Notes: generated from the sequence alone by a model not told the origin. DNA of 64,000 nt from Mesocentrotus franciscanus (GCA_037976565.1 CP137675.1:7883447-7947446), one strand, 5' to 3'; positions 1-13,422 are shown, counted from the first letter of the stretch. Program-made: numbers and translations.

Positions 1-3000
1 TTAGCCTAATCTGAATCTTCTGTCTGATTAGCAACGTATTTAAAGTCATGCAACTCGAAGAGCTCGCATCAACCTTATTACAATTCCGCCCTTGCGTTAT
101 GGAGCCTGGCATGAATAATGCTTGTTTTTAGACGGCTTCTACGAATTCATTCAAAAACGTAAACTCTTAACCATCCCCCGATCCATCCAACTTGATCAAA
201 TGCGACAAGGTAAGAGATGGCCGTACTCATAGAATGCGTGCGTGTTTCACCGGAGTCTATGTCAGATAAAAAAATAAGGGGAGAGAGTCTACCTTCTCCA
301 AAGCATGCCCTGGAATAATATCACTATTCATGTGCTGCATGCCCGGGCATAGAAAGGAAATACACCTATATACTGCATTTTAATGCGTGGACAAACGTGT
401 CGGGGTCCCATTATAATATTATCAATATGGTTTTAACAACCTGTGTTGTTGTTTGACACACATAACAATTGGCATTTCCCAAGAAGCAATCTTTTTCGCT
501 GCATGGGGTGAAATTATATAAGATAACAAAAGCATTATTCTAACACACAACTTACTAGAACTTTAAAAAAAAAAATAATAATTTCGTTGATAGAACATAG
601 CAAGAAAAAAATAATATTGCATACAAAATTAAGAGGTTATATATATATAATTTCTTTATATCAGTTAGTATATTCAAGTGCATGTATAACTTTGTCTTTT
701 TCCAATCCAAGTAAATGAAAATAAAATATAGATGCATATCAAATTCGAAAATTGTTAATATGAGATTAATGCAATAAATAAACTTATAGAAAACAAAATA
801 ATTCATATACATGTGTATATAAAGAGTCATAATTACTGTATGCACGTGTTGAATTGGATTTAAATAGTACTCTCATGATGTGCTTTTACACAAATGTAAA
901 TATGACTTTTGTCTGAGCGCTCTTTCGATATAATATTTGGATGGGGAGAGTAGTCTGTGGTATAGGAGCTCGCTTATGACTATACAGCGGAAGGATTTTT
1001 TAATTCAAGTTCCGAAGAGGCGCAGACTCGCGTGGCAGATAATGTCAATATTTCTGGCCATCCATCTTATTTCATTCGTCATGACAATGGACCATGAAAA
1101 CGACAGAGAGAAGTAAAAGTGGAGGTGGTGGAGGAGAACAAGACGAGAAGGAGTTCCTCACAATAGTGGACGGAGAGGAGGAGGCGGGGAGAGATAATGC
1201 TCCAATGCGTGCTTCGGTGTCCATCCGTATCATACTGATTGCCCAAACCTGGCTTTAATTTGTGACATGCCACCATCGAATTATCTTCTTTTTTCCCTCC
1301 CCTCTCTCTTTTTCAATCCTTTCAGTTAGAACCCCTCTCGTGATGAACTACGCGCATGACTCCGTCATAGTACACACACATCTCAGCAGACACGCACATA
1401 CACACGCGAAAACCAAATATCACCGTCAATTTTAGCATGATAAAAGAGCGCCTAATTGTGCATCCGAAATTTCATTAAAATCACATTAAATTCAGTAATC
1501 AAAATGGACTCCGTGTAGCACAGTGCTTTATGTCATCTATCAACCTTCTCCGGCCATCCTGTGTTTGTATCTCTCTTTCAGTCTCCTCTTTCTTTTTTTA
1601 TTTTACTCCTCTCTGCCGCCACTTTCCCGGCCCGAGTCGGTTCTCGGTACTTTTTTTTTCTTCTACCGCATCGTATAAAGCAGCGCCTGCAGGCCGCTGT
1701 CTTTTAATCGAGGTTGAAACTATTATAGTATTTTCTGCCTTAGCGTCTGATGCTCGTTATTTTGAACTGGATTCCAAGCTTTTATTACCTAAGCTTTAAA
1801 ACCTTTACCTCCGGGAATAATAGAAAACGCAAATTGTATCAAACAAGCGCCGACAAGCATAAAGTTAAAACGAAACTATCCATTTCCAAATTTGGTATTC
1901 GTTGTTACAATTTTTCAATAATCTATAAGCCCCCTCGGGTGCGTTTCTTTTATATTTTTTTTTATGACATATTAATGAAATAAATATTGGAATGATTAAC
2001 TATGATATTATGAGGTTATGGGCATCGACATATGATGTAAAATGATGAAGTTTGGGGGAAACATATTCCATGCCTATTATTTGTCGACGATTCTCTTTTG
2101 ATTTAGACTAATGTCATGGTCCAAATTATGACAAAAACCTTAAACAGACCTTTACATGTTAATTAATAATTTACAAAGAAGGTGAATGAATGTACTTAAA
2201 TTGAATACAACACTGATCAAAATAATTTCTACCATCTTTATAATTTACGTGCATTTGGTTTGTTTTCTTATTTATTTATTTTACTTGAAGACCTTTTTTC
2301 TCGATACCTAAAAGTGTTACATTAATCTTGAAATATGTTCTCCTGAAGTTTGCACCAGCATCTTCCGTCAATATCCTTTTGATAAAGGATCTTGAGATAT
2401 TTTTCCTTTCTTTATGTGTAAGAGTTAATACCCCTAAATCATTCAGATATTCTAATTGACAGAAATATTTCCCCCATCTATTATGGCTATTTTCTAATCT
2501 TTACTTATCAACTACATCATTGGATGAAACAAACATTAGCCCCCATAGCCATTTACATATTTTCAAAATGAAAGATAGAGTATGAAAAGGGGGAGAACAT
2601 ACGAGAATGGGAAGTAGGCCGATAGTGATACCTAACTACTACACAGTTTGTAAAATATAATAGATCACGGAAATTTAGTCATTATATATTTTTGTCAGAT
2701 TATTTTTTTCAAGATGCTAGAGTCTTGTAATAATAAGTTTGTTATATTTATGTTGATATATTTAGACAAACTCAACCTCCAGTCTGTGTCTTTTTAACTC
2801 AATTATTTACATTAAATTATCTCAAAACTGATTACGACTTGCTTATCTTTTTTATGAAAGACACACAAATTCACTTCTGATAGAGGAAGATAAAGTTATC
2901 TAATAACTAAGGAAAGTTTTAAATCACATTTGAATAAACCAATTTTTGTCCACAGCAGGCGGGACCAGCTAAAGTCATTCCGACGTAGTCTACACAGATG

Positions 3001-6000
3001 CAAGCGAGTACCGAGCGATTACGTAGAGATTATTTAAAACAAAAACGCTCTCGCGTACAGTATTCTGATCAGTTGCTATAACAAAACCAAACAGGGGACC
3101 GTAGCGAGCTAGCTTTACTGACCAAGCAAGTTATTAAGTTTTGTTTAAACTGAATCATATAAAATCTAGACTAGAAAGTGATCCATTGCGTTTTGCGGTC
3201 ATAATTATGTGGTGGTGCTACATATAAAAATGGATCTCCTTTTAGCTACTGTTGTCATGTTTTTTTCTGCAGCGTTAATATTATAAATGATATAAGATAT
3301 ACTGGTCATGTTGTATGTGGGTCTGTTGTTTATAGAACTTTCAGTTTAAGACATTGACAAAGATAAAGGACTCGGTTGCTATGGTTTTACAATCTAAACA
3401 TTGGGGACAAATTTGGAGGAGACAAATTTTCAGCTTCAACAATTTGTAGCCAATATAGTTTAACTACCATCATTTAGCTGCCAATGTAAATTCTTCCGTT
3501 ATGATAGTTTTGACTTTTGTTTGTACATTCACTAGGCCATCCCGCGTGAACAGTATATTCGAACTGCTTTGACATATTAATGGATTTCCGTATAATTCAT
3601 CGTCCTAAAACACACGATATACCCACAATGGGTTAAGAAAATCCCATTCTAATCTTTGCGTGACGTATTTAGTCTCAATGGCGTATAACCGAGATCACTC
3701 TTGAAAGCCGACTTAAGTCTCTCGATGCACGCTTATAGAATAGAAAAGCGTCTAATTATAAATCACGGGACAAGGCAAGTAAAGAAACAAAAATGGCAAC
3801 CATTGAAGTCAGGTAGGTTTAATTTAAAGTACGTGTTTCAATACCACGATTCGCTTTTAATTAAACGCAAATTAATTTCCGGTCTTTTCAGGGAGCGAGG
3901 AGATAAAGAGCATGTACAGTGAATCTCTCTTTCTCTCTCTCTCTCTCTCTCTCGCTCTTGCTTTTGTTTTCTATCCCGGGACACCAGGGTACCGTCTAAT
4001 CAGACACGGTAAGGTTGAAAACAAAAGGAAGATGAACAATATAATAGCAGAGTCTTTGTTAGCTCATAGGTTAAAGGCGCGCCCCTCCCCCCCCCCCTCT
4101 CTCTCTCTCTCTCTTAAATTTGGTGCTGTTGATGCATGATAGTTTTGAAATACTGACATTCGTGGCTTTAAAGAAATTAAGTACGCGGTAACGATGTCCG
4201 ACTTTATTTTGTATAAATACTTTTAAATTTGTTATATTTCTTCTGTTTTTGTGAACTCGACCATGACGATTGATGAGAACCCGAAGGCTACCTTCCTGCT
4301 CATAACTCAGATTCCTCTACGTCAAACATGTGATAATGGCTTCCATAATACAGAGGTTTTGAAACGTTCCCATATACAGAGATGATATGATATACTTTAT
4401 CATATATAATTCTTATATTGATATATAAAAAGAAGTATCGTTCCCTCGCACAACTACAGCCTTAAAAAAATGTCTATTTTGATGTTTAAAGGAAATTAAT
4501 CTTCATTGTAGTTGATACAGATTGCGAATAGAATATTTCGGATGCAGTCTCGTTTGCTCTACATTGTTAGATCATGGTTATAAAAGACATGTTTATATAT
4601 ATAGTTATGAACTTTTCAACTTTGCATTTTTCCCATTCGGTATATGGCCTACAAATATTAAATGTCTTGAAAATAATAAAGCATACAATAGATAGATAAC
4701 AGATGATAACCCACGCTGACTTTCTAAGATGACTCATCAATGTCATTTAAAACTATTGTACGAGCACTTCCATACTGGATTTACTACTACAAATTTAATC
4801 AATTTATTACGCAGATTTACTCAGTAATTCACTCGTTAGTTATAATTCAATAGTTCCTTGGCGGAATAAAGTCGCTCGGCCATACTAATTTTGAATATGA
4901 TCTTCCCCATATCCCATATCGGAATTCATTCATAAATAGACCAGCTGCCTTCGACTGAAAATCTTTCCTTTTTTTATTAAAGGGGAATGCCCTGGCGAAA
5001 GACCATCCCATCAAGACCAACCAATCAATTTCGCCATTTTCTTTCTCTTCCTTCATTCTTTACTTTGGAAGAGCCGTGAGCAAGATTTCATTTCACAAAT
5101 AAAATATCCATGACATTTTTTTCTGGCGTCTTACAAAATCAGGTTTTGACCAAATATAGATTTCGACCTGGGAAAAATAAATAGAGGTCGAAGAATTTCG
5201 TTATAGCTTTATTGTTGGAATATGATGATTTTTGTATCCATTCATATAAATTTCTATGATCCTTTCTCCATCAATAATGTCTCAAACATTTGCAGAATTG
5301 AAATGGAGATCACTATGAGTTCTAATAAAAGTAAAACATGGGAAGTATAGAAATGGCTATTGCAAGACCGTTCATACCAAGGTTAAAACATATCATTTTT
5401 GAAAGAAAAATTGATCACTAAATGACATAAAAAACACAATTCAAATATAAAACGAATCTAATTATTATCTATCAAGATGTTCTAACCAAATAATTTTACT
5501 TAGATACTATTCAATAAAAATGTGTAATGTTGTGATACCCGTATCTTATATCTAATCTGTTGTGTTATATTATGATATATTTTATTGATATCAAGTCTTT
5601 TAGATGGATTATATTTAGGGTAAATTTTCATCTTAGTCATGATACTAAAGTAAATTGTTGTTGAACATGGGAGTGAATTTTCCACTATAGAAATCTTTGA
5701 AGATGTTTCGAGCAAAGATGTTGATACTCGATGCGTTTTATCATTTTTTTGTTGTTGTAATAAATAGTTTAAAATTTTAGCACGAAAAAACATTAGTGAG
5801 TTAATGAAATATAATGAAATATATAATTCCGTCTACGGCACATATCGCAGGTTAGCATACAGTACCTATTATGTATCTGCTATAGACATAGCCTGCATCA
5901 TTTCAATTCTCCGCGATGAAAAAAAAATATTGTCGAGGGAAAACAAACAGATCAAATTTAGAGTACAAATATGTTTCGGCTATCATTCTAATCTCGAGAT

Positions 6001-6910
6001 CGCATCTCAAGAAGCTAATGATGTATTCATTTCACACGATTTTTGACAATCTTGATATCCCATCTTAAGGAGGAGGAGGGGGAAACTAAACACTATAATA
6101 GCTGTAAGCCTGTTCAACAGACCATTGAAAGCGGATCCCCGCCATTGCTCTCGGGGGATTCGGGGCAGTGGTTGCTGATGATGACTGGCGCACATCGTGC
6201 GGCCTGCTGCATGAGGCTGGAGGAAATTGAGCGTGTAGTTGAGCTATATTTCTCGCTCTGTTGCTCACCCAGCTGCCGTAGGAGCTATATGATAGCTTCA
6301 CAAGACAGGTTATTAATATAGATATCACACGAATGTAATCATCCAGATTTACGACCCTTGTTTTTCACATGTTGCTTTTCACGTATCTTTTCTCCTATTA
6401 AAAAAAAAAAAAAAAAATCTTGACCGTAACTTCTCAACAAGACTAATTCTTTATAAACCTATGAATTCGGGAAAACGCTTTAAATAGATTAAATGATCTT
6501 TACTAACTTGAGGTAGATTTAATAAACCTATTAACCAAGATGTAATTTGATTAAAAATAATTATTTTGGTTAATTGTGCAAGAGTCTTTGTTCACTTCGT
6601 CAACCCTCAACTACTCAACGGGGGAATGTTTTTAACTTGTCGCTAAAGTAACATAGAAGAGATTTGAAGAAACGTTCAAATTACAATAAAAAAATGAAAA
6701 GGAGAAATTGTTACATGAAGATTCTAAAAAATAAATTACCAGTTTTATTTCAAATAGAGAAGTAAAGAGGAAGAACGAGAAACAGTTTGAGCAATGATAC
6801 ATTAAAACCTGGTACAAACGGCCATAAAGGAACAAGAGAAGAAAGATGATAGCATAATGATATTATAGTAATTTAATTTCAGGAAAACTATTTACCTGAA
6901 TACTATTTAC
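1..6910 (-). other. otp intron 2 (incomplete; runs off the left edge)
   Basis: At least 6.9 kb of the intron that interrupts the homeobox. I found no acceptor followed by the WFQNRR-coding stretch. Contents are AT-rich DNA with a (TC)n tract at 3928-3955, a poly-C/(TC)n compound at about 4085-4115 and a poly-A run at about 6401. Higher-GC islands at about 20-240, 1080-1270 and 6060-6310 stand out from the background and could be regulatory, but conservation cannot be judged from one sequence. Confidence 0.7.
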
Positions 6911-7272
6911 CTGAACTCGCGACTCTGTAAGCCCGACCCTCATCGCAATCTCCTCCCTCATGAAGATATCAGGATAGTGTGTCTTAGCGAAGTTTCTCTC
7001 CAGTTCGTTCAGTTGAGCCGGTGTGAATCGAGTACGATGGCGTTTCTGCTTGGCCGGTTTATCGTCATCGTTTCCGCTGCCCGAAGACCCAACGGAATGG
7101 CCGGTCCCGTCTCCGACCATGCCACCTCCACCGCCACTACCACCGACGCCGATGCCGTTGCCTTCGCTGCCTCCGCCGCCTGCCGTAACTGGCGGCGTGG
7201 AACCATCCGGTGCCCCGCTGGTGCCGTAGGAAACCTTCTCACTGTGTTGACTGATCATTGTACCGTCATCGT
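6911..7272 (-). CDS. otp: otp coding exon 2, Gly-rich linker and homeodomain helices 1-2
   Basis: The exon is 362 bases and encodes residues 39-158 plus the last two bases of codon 38. The acceptor is CTTTACAG just before 7272. The Asp-rich start (DDGTM) is followed by a Gly/Ser-rich linker, the acidic NDDDKPAK and the homeodomain start at Q113. The donor CAG/GTAAAT is at 6910-6909. A second identical donor lies 15 bases downstream at 6895-6894 and would add Val-Asn-Ser-Ile-Gln if used. The exon is clearly richer in G and C than its surroundings. Long open frames in the other five frames here, including two over 70 residues on each strand, are a side effect of this base composition. Confidence 0.93.
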
Positions 7273-10200
7273 CTGTAAAGAAAAACGTAGGAAAATGATA
7301 TTTCATGGGGAAACAAAAGAATTGATAAAAGCATATCGCATTGTGATTGGTTATCGTGTTACACTTCACAGGCTACATAGTTGTACAATGGAAATTATGC
7401 CATTGTGTTATTGTCACAAAGCAGCAATCTCTTCTCTGGTCAAATAGGATGGGTATATATACCGAAGCAGTCGTTGTTTGAATCGGAAATTATAAAAAGC
7501 ATGAAACAATTACATGAATCTAATATAATTTAATCCGAACGTTTGGTCCAGATGACACTATAATCACCATAAGTCATGATAGCTCTCTATAATAGTATAA
7601 GAATGTAGAAACACATATGCACCTATAGAGAAATCTAAAGAGGATGAACCGCTCCTATGACACCAGAAACGTCAAATGAAGAGCTTCACAAAAAGTAATT
7701 TCACAGCAGGGTAGCAAAGGAATACAATTACATAAATTATTCAATCATTAATCGTGAGAGTATATAGATTAAGCAAATAACACTTCTGAACTGAAATATT
7801 ACCAATGATCACAAAACTTTCGTTGAGCATGGGAGATGGTCCAAGCTTTGTCTGCTTCAGAACATGTGTCCCCCCCTCCCCCAATATATATATTTTTTGT
7901 ATATACTTTGCTCATTTATGAAGTTTAGTGATTCGGTTGGTCCTCAATCATTATTTGACAAGTCGGATATTAGAAATCGCCGTCTCCATGCAAACCGTCG
8001 GATTTGGTGGCTAACTCAAATCAGTCAGTATCCTGGATATTTGATTCTAGACAAAATTATATACGGGGTAATAAAGGAGGAAATAGAATAGAAGAAATAA
8101 AGCTGAGTTTAAACACTGTAGTGTGAAGACAAAGAAATGAGAAGACAGAGACAGACATGCAGATAGAGACACAGAGACAGAGAGAGAGAGAGAGATACAG
8201 GCAGATAGAGACACCAGACAGAGACGCCGATACAAAGATACAGAGAAAATTGGACAGCGTGATACATTGATAAAGAGTTAGAGAGACAGAGAGAGAGAGA
8301 GAGAGACGGACATGCAGATAGAGACACCGAGACAGAGACGCCGATACAAAGATACAGAAAAAATGGGACAGCGTGATACATTGATAAAGAGTTAGATAGA
8401 TAGAGAGGGAGAGAGAGAGAGAGAGATAGAGAGAGAGAGGGGGGGGGGCAAATGAGAGAGAGAGATATAGAGATATACACACAGCTATAATGAAATACAA
8501 TGTAGATTTAAAGAAAATACAGATTTAAAGAAAAGGGAAAGAGGTATGTTTATAATATTCTTTATATAATTTTTTTTTTTAAGACGATAAATAATATATA
8601 GAGTTAATAGCAAAGGGAGATATTGGTGGTTGACAGGAAAGATTAGAAAGACGCAGATACGGAGAGAACAAGAGGGACAGAGAAGGAAAGAGGGGGAAAA
8701 GAGAGAAGGGAGCACAGAATAAAAGAGGAGAAGTTTAACATGACAAAGATAAGTGCCTCTATCCTAACTGAATATTTTGTTGTTTTTTGTATCAATGATA
8801 TGGAGGAAGAAAGGAGGAAGCTGTGGTATTCGAATATATGGTAAAGTAAAAAGTAAAAACTTCGAAAATTATATTGACCGTTATAATACTTTTAATATGA
8901 TACAAAGGCATGCTGCTTAAAATAAGAATACAAGTTATTTTTCCTCTTTTTGGCCTAGTCTGTCATGGTTTCCAGTGCATCGATAGCTTTACAAAAAATA
9001 TTCTGAAACGCGATAAGCCACATGGAACGAGACATTTACGAAGCCTACCGCCCCCCCCCCTCCCTCCCTAAACATGCACGTGTAGTAGCCAAGGATACAC
9101 CAATCATATCATATCAAGTTTAAATCAACAGACCGTAAATCCGATCAATCTGAATAAATTATTCATGGCGGATCCAAATCACATTAGCAATCTTTCTTTC
9201 TTTTCGGTCACAACCGGTATGCATGTAGAGTGAACGTTCGGAAAGACCTTAGCCGGTCCAATGGGATTTGATTTGACAAAGGACTATTTTTGCCCTTTAA
9301 TACGTCATAACAAGCTGGGTGTATTCTGAAATCTTCTCTTAAAAGCCAGGTTATTTGAGAGAAGCCCATAATGTTTTCTTAATTGATTCTGCGGACCTGG
9401 TGAGACCGTTTGAAAGATGAGCATGATGAGAAGCGGTCCAGAACAAAAGCAAATCAGGAAAGAAGGAGCTGGTTTTGAAATGCAAGAAATATCCACATGG
9501 ATCCACGTGGAATATTGTAGACAATACGATAATCAAGTTATTCGGCGGCATTATTCATTAATTACGAGTGCAATTAAGGTAAATCTTCTAATGGACCATT
9601 GGTGTACACGTAACATGTAGAGAACGCGATCATTGTTAAGTGTTTGCTTTGTAATAATACGAATGCAACGAATGCATTGATATTCCGAAAGAAAACAATC
9701 GAACCTCTGTCATTAAGGTATTTTACCTGCTAGAAAGAGGCAGTAATTGATAGCCAATTTGTTTAGGTGTCGTGTATACGATTAAACATAATTCGGCCTA
9801 GAGAGGGCTTTCTTCACAATAGTTGTAAATTCTTTTAAAACAACGTTCTAAGAATATTACCAACCAATTTCTCTAATTATTCTCTAAAAGTAACAATAAC
9901 ATGGCAAGAATCTTAAGAGTTTAAATACCTGGATACCCCAATGTTATTTGGTATTCAACTCCGTCATTTAATCTTAAAACAAACATAAGTTATCATGCTT
10001 CCCTTAAGATGATTGCCAACGCAAGTAACCATGGCTTAGCACTAATTATGCTAATTACAATTCATTTAGGGTTTCTTTAAGTCTTGAAGCCTTCTTTTAA
10101 TTCAAAGAAGGCTTCAAGACTTCAAGACGCCCTTTATATAACTTCTTGTTACACAATGCTCTTTCTTTCTCAAAAGATTCTGTCCTTCTAAGGTTTGGCT

Positions 10201-11799
10201 GGATTTCAAACTCAATTCTTTGTTATGCTTTATTCACTTGACATAGTTATATTTATGACCTTTGGATCTAAATTAACATGATTAAAGCAATCTATGACTT
10301 CGGTGTGATATCAGACTTGTTTAAAAAAACACGACAACTCATACCATTGTATTAAAGCCCCACTGTACTACTTGTAGCTACATAATGTACTTGCTCCCTT
10401 TATATAGAAACAATGCCTAAGCGGTGCCTGTTGGTCCCCCATAATCCTCTTTTTCTTATGTTAATTGAGAGCTGAGTTGATGAGATAACCACCTGCCAGT
10501 GACCACGCTAATGCCTCTAATCCCTCCTGGCCAAACTAGTACAGTATGAGCTAGATAATCTGTGACGCTAAATTTCTACGTCATGTCCAGACATTTTTTC
10601 TCTCTTATTTATCATTCAAGAAATGATAAGGAATTAATGATTCTATAACCAGATAGAGCATTTTTTGAGGCTCAAGAAGGGGGCATACAACTTTCAATAA
10701 AATTATATTTCAGTAAACAAGTAATACGACTTTACGTAACTTAGATTGTACAAAGCTCTAACTGGTGTTGTTACGTAGGGCTAGCCTTGTTTGCCCCACC
10801 TAACATCAAATAATGTGTGCAATTCGCATTCTGACTATTGAGATACAGTTAATCGTAAGAGGTTGAATTAAAGAATTCGAAACGAGGCACTTCACAAAGA
10901 CGTATGCATGGAATTTGGTTACATTGCGAATATGGCATATTTTCATGGAATTATTGTCAAGAAGGATACCATTCATAAGATAGCTTTACACTGATTTCAA
11001 CAAGTTAATAACTCAGTGATATTCAACAAGGTATAATGGTAAATTGTAATGTGCATATAGGATTGCTTAGTTAAAAATGTGTCGAAAAAAGTACCACTGT
11101 TATATTGGGCGGTTAAATGATTATACTAAGTCATTTTACTCCCCTATATACAACATACACCATGATGAATTACTAAATATCAGCACAAAATCAGACGATC
11201 GATTACAGTAAATCTGTTGTTTTATTCGCTCCGTGGCCATCGTCAACTCCCACCGAAAAAGAGAATACTAAGAGCAATGTTAATGCATATTCATAACATC
11301 ATTGAAACAGTGCAGAGACCCAGATAGCAAAAATATGTCAATGTCATGTCTATCATTGGAATCATTAAGATTTAATTTCATTTGGTGTGAAATCATGAAT
11401 ACATCTTGAATACTAATAGTTATTGGAATACCAGTTCACATTTGTATGGTAAAGATCACTTGAACATACTTGCTTTAGGCCAATTTTGAAATCGCACTGA
11501 TACAACAATAGACCTTCATACCATGCAGATTTGACACGTCTCTGAAATAATTCACAGATATAGAAGATAAACTCTGTTTTCGAGCTCTCAAATATATGAT
11601 TTTATGTGAATAAATCATTACATCAGAGGCTTTCAATACGAGCATTACTTGAATAATGAAAGTATATTTTCCCTGTCTAATACTCACTCCTGACTGCCGA
11701 TGATGTGATCATCTTGTTCGTATTATCCAATCCACCGGTGACAAGCAGAGCTTCTGTGGATAGCTCCATTGAAGGAACATGGGCTAGAGTTCGCTCCAT
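6911..11799 (-). CDS. otp: Orthopedia homeobox transcription factor, 5' two exons (partial)
   Basis: Join of 11799-11688 and 7272-6911 on the minus strand, giving residues 1-158. Residues 113-158 are the first 46 of a 60-residue paired-like homeodomain. The stretches [17 protein letters not shown] and [13 protein letters not shown] are characteristic of Orthopedia, and the break falls between homeodomain residues 46 and 47, a classical intron site in this class. Known biology: Otp is a nuclear DNA-binding factor, used in vertebrates for neuroendocrine hypothalamic neurons and in sea urchins for oral ectoderm signalling to skeletogenic cells. Residues 1-37 are a Met/Ser/Thr-rich N terminus; residues 69-104 form a Gly-rich linker. 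Missing are the rest of helix 3 (WFQNRRAKW) and the C-terminal OAR region; I saw nothing resembling them in 1-6910, so that exon lies outside the window. Both junctions have consensus splice sites and the phases agree (1 base plus 2 bases). Family assignment is strong; other paired-like genes fit less well. Confidence 0.93.
8109..8470. repeat. GA-rich repeat with 115-bp tandem duplication
   Basis: The block beginning GACGCCGATACAAAGATACA occurs at 8223 and again at 8338, offset by 115 bases, with the following GACAGCGTGATACATTGATA also repeated. The copies are embedded in (GA)n runs that end in a poly-G stretch near 8450. Confidence 0.85.
10081..10120. repeat. 17-bp-arm inverted repeat (hairpin)
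   Basis: The arm GTCTTGAAGCCTTCTTT (10081-10097) is followed by a 6-base loop and its exact reverse complement (10104-10120). It lies in otp intron 1. No function is apparent. Confidence 0.85.
11688..11799 (-). CDS. otp: otp coding exon 1
   Basis: The exon encodes [20 protein letters not shown] and 17 more residues (37 codons plus one base). The ATG at 11799 has A at -3 and G at +4, a strong translation context. The reading frame stays open upstream to 11886 but contains no other ATG, and a TAA lies at 11887-11889, so 11799 is the only in-frame start. The 3' end is a GTGAGT donor at 11687-11682. The single leftover A joins AC of exon 2 to make Asn38. Confidence 0.85.
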
Positions 11800-12330
11800 C
11801 CTGTCAAATATACCTGGAGACAACTCCTGGGGATAGTGGCCCGATGGAGCGTGATGGTACCTCGCCACAAACGCCACCGTTAACAATTATCTTTCCCTTT
11901 ACGGCCGTACAACAAATATTCAAACGAGAGAAACAACCCAACCATAACACGATGAAGAAAAATGTGTCGTACCCGAAAACCCTAGCCGTCTGGCCGTCGT
12001 CTGTCAATATTTCTCTGTCATATGAACAACCTGACTAGTTTCTGGATGTCGAAATGAATCAGATGTTGGTTGGGAATTGACGGAGAAGATGGGGGAGAGA
12101 GGAGGACTTGCGAAACCCCGGTGGAGTTTTATTCGGTCGACTAACGAGATCCCGGCGTGGTGGCGTCCTGTTATACAGGTGGTTCGCGTGGCGCCGCGCG
12201 AATTATCGCCAGCGCTGATTGGTTGAATGAGTGCAGGACAGCGATCGGCGAGCCGGACTACGTCATTGTCTGATCGCCCAATAGCGCGCCTCGAATTGTG
12301 GATGCTCGCGCTTGAAGAAAAAAGTGGAGC
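11800..12330 (-). promoter_or_regulatory. otp 5' UTR and core promoter region
   Basis: On the minus strand this precedes the otp ATG. The part at 12150-12300 is a GC-rich, CpG-containing island in AT-rich DNA. Read on the minus strand it carries a full CCAAT box (AACCAATCAGC, over 12218-12222), an inverted CCAAT (over 12278-12282), a CRE-like TGACGTA (12259-12265) and a weak TATA-like TGTATAA (12171-12177). Transcription probably starts near 12140, leaving about 340 bases of 5' UTR with several out-of-frame ATGs. The site matches are read directly; the start position is inferred. Confidence 0.5.
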
Positions 12331-12649
12331 GAACGATAGAAAGGAAGACTCAACAGATAGAGAGAATAAAGAGGGAGAGGAGAACAATAGAGAGGAGAGA
12401 GGGTAGCGAATTACGCCTTGTTTTGCGGTTTATTTCAGTCATAGAGTAGTGTAAATATTTTAAAAGTGTGTTTGTGTTTTGTGTTTTGCTTTCAAATTTA
12501 ACGGATACAAACCACAATGATTATGGTTCTGCAAAAAGTATATTCATTACACATAATTCCATTAATTCAGAGGTCTTTCTCTTGAATTAGGTTAGTACGG
12601 CTAGAATTCAATATAAATTATGATATTATTTATTTTGTTGTTTTGTTGT

Positions 12650-13320
12650 TGTTCTCTCTCCCTCTCTCTCCTGTCTGTCACTATCACTATTTCCCTGCCA
12701 ACACAGGTACTCTCTTTTGGTGTTTGTCTATCTTTGTTTACACTGTTGTGAATCCAGTTTGTTGTATAAGAATTCCTTAATTTAAATGTTGTTTTTTTTG
12801 CAGTGGCAATTACTATAACAATTATCTACCGCACAACTACCCCAACGACAACCCCCCTCTCCCTCGAACCCCACCCACCGCGATAACTTCTAAACGAAAT
12901 GTATACCCCCTTAACCAAATTTAATCTCAGAAAGCTAAGTAGGTGTTGATACACCTGTTAAGTAATTTTAGGCGTACTTCTTGAAGAAAAGATTCCCCTG
13001 ATAAGTCAAAAGCTTGACATAGCCTTGCTTGACATAGCAATAATGTATTCAAAGTGGATTCCAACTATAGAGATGCCATTATGTATAGTAGGTGAATAAT
13101 TTATTAAACAGGGGTTTTTCGGAAAAAACATGCATGGATCTAAAACGTTAGTAAACAAGTCTATTACCTGAGGTGTATTTTCCTGGAGTTATTGTCGGGA
13201 TTGTCTTAGTAGTAGTTGTCCGGGGAAAAGTGTGAGGGAATTTTCCTAGCGGTAGTTTCTAGGGGGTAGTTGTCCGGGAGGTGCTAGTTCAAGGGCTAGC
13301 TGTCCAAGAAGACTTTAGTT
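12650..13320. repeat. Short pyrimidine run and degenerate GTAGTTGTCC minisatellite
   Basis: A (CT)n run lies at about 12652-12670. From about 13170 to 13315 a degenerate unit of roughly 15-19 bases recurs, with GTAGTTGTCCGGG-like cores at about 13210 and 13265 and weaker variants between and after. No gene was recognised in 12400-13320. Confidence 0.5.
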
Positions 13321-13419
13321 GGTATACTCAACAGAATTTACAACAATGGCAGGGAAGTACATTTATTTTTCATGTTTGACGTCTTTACTAATAAAAGCAA
13401 TTACAGTAATAATAGTAAT

Positions 13420-13422
13420 ATC

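Larger units (their letters stand above)
7273..11687 (-). other. otp intron 1
   Basis: A 4415-base intron from the GTGAGT donor to the CTTTACAG acceptor. It contains GA-rich repeats with a 115-base tandem duplication (8109-8460), poly-C at about 9050, a 17-bp-stem hairpin (10081-10120) and a block at about 10430-10560 with two TAATCC motifs. Open frames in the GA-rich part are repeat artefacts. Confidence 0.75.

Noticed and set aside
1..6900. Search for the missing otp exon with homeodomain residues 47-60
   Set aside because: I looked on the minus strand for an acceptor followed by codons for VWFQNRRAKW and found none, so the exon is taken to be outside the window.
6977..7447. 156-residue plus-strand open frame opposite otp exon 2
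   Set aside because: It is the antisense of a GC-rich coding exon; its composition (Ala, Thr, Pro) mirrors the Gly/Ser linker and it has no domain.
12004..12387. 127-residue minus-strand open frame upstream of otp
   Set aside because: It covers the promoter island and 5' UTR, is not in frame continuity with exon 1 and has a TAA barrier before the otp start.
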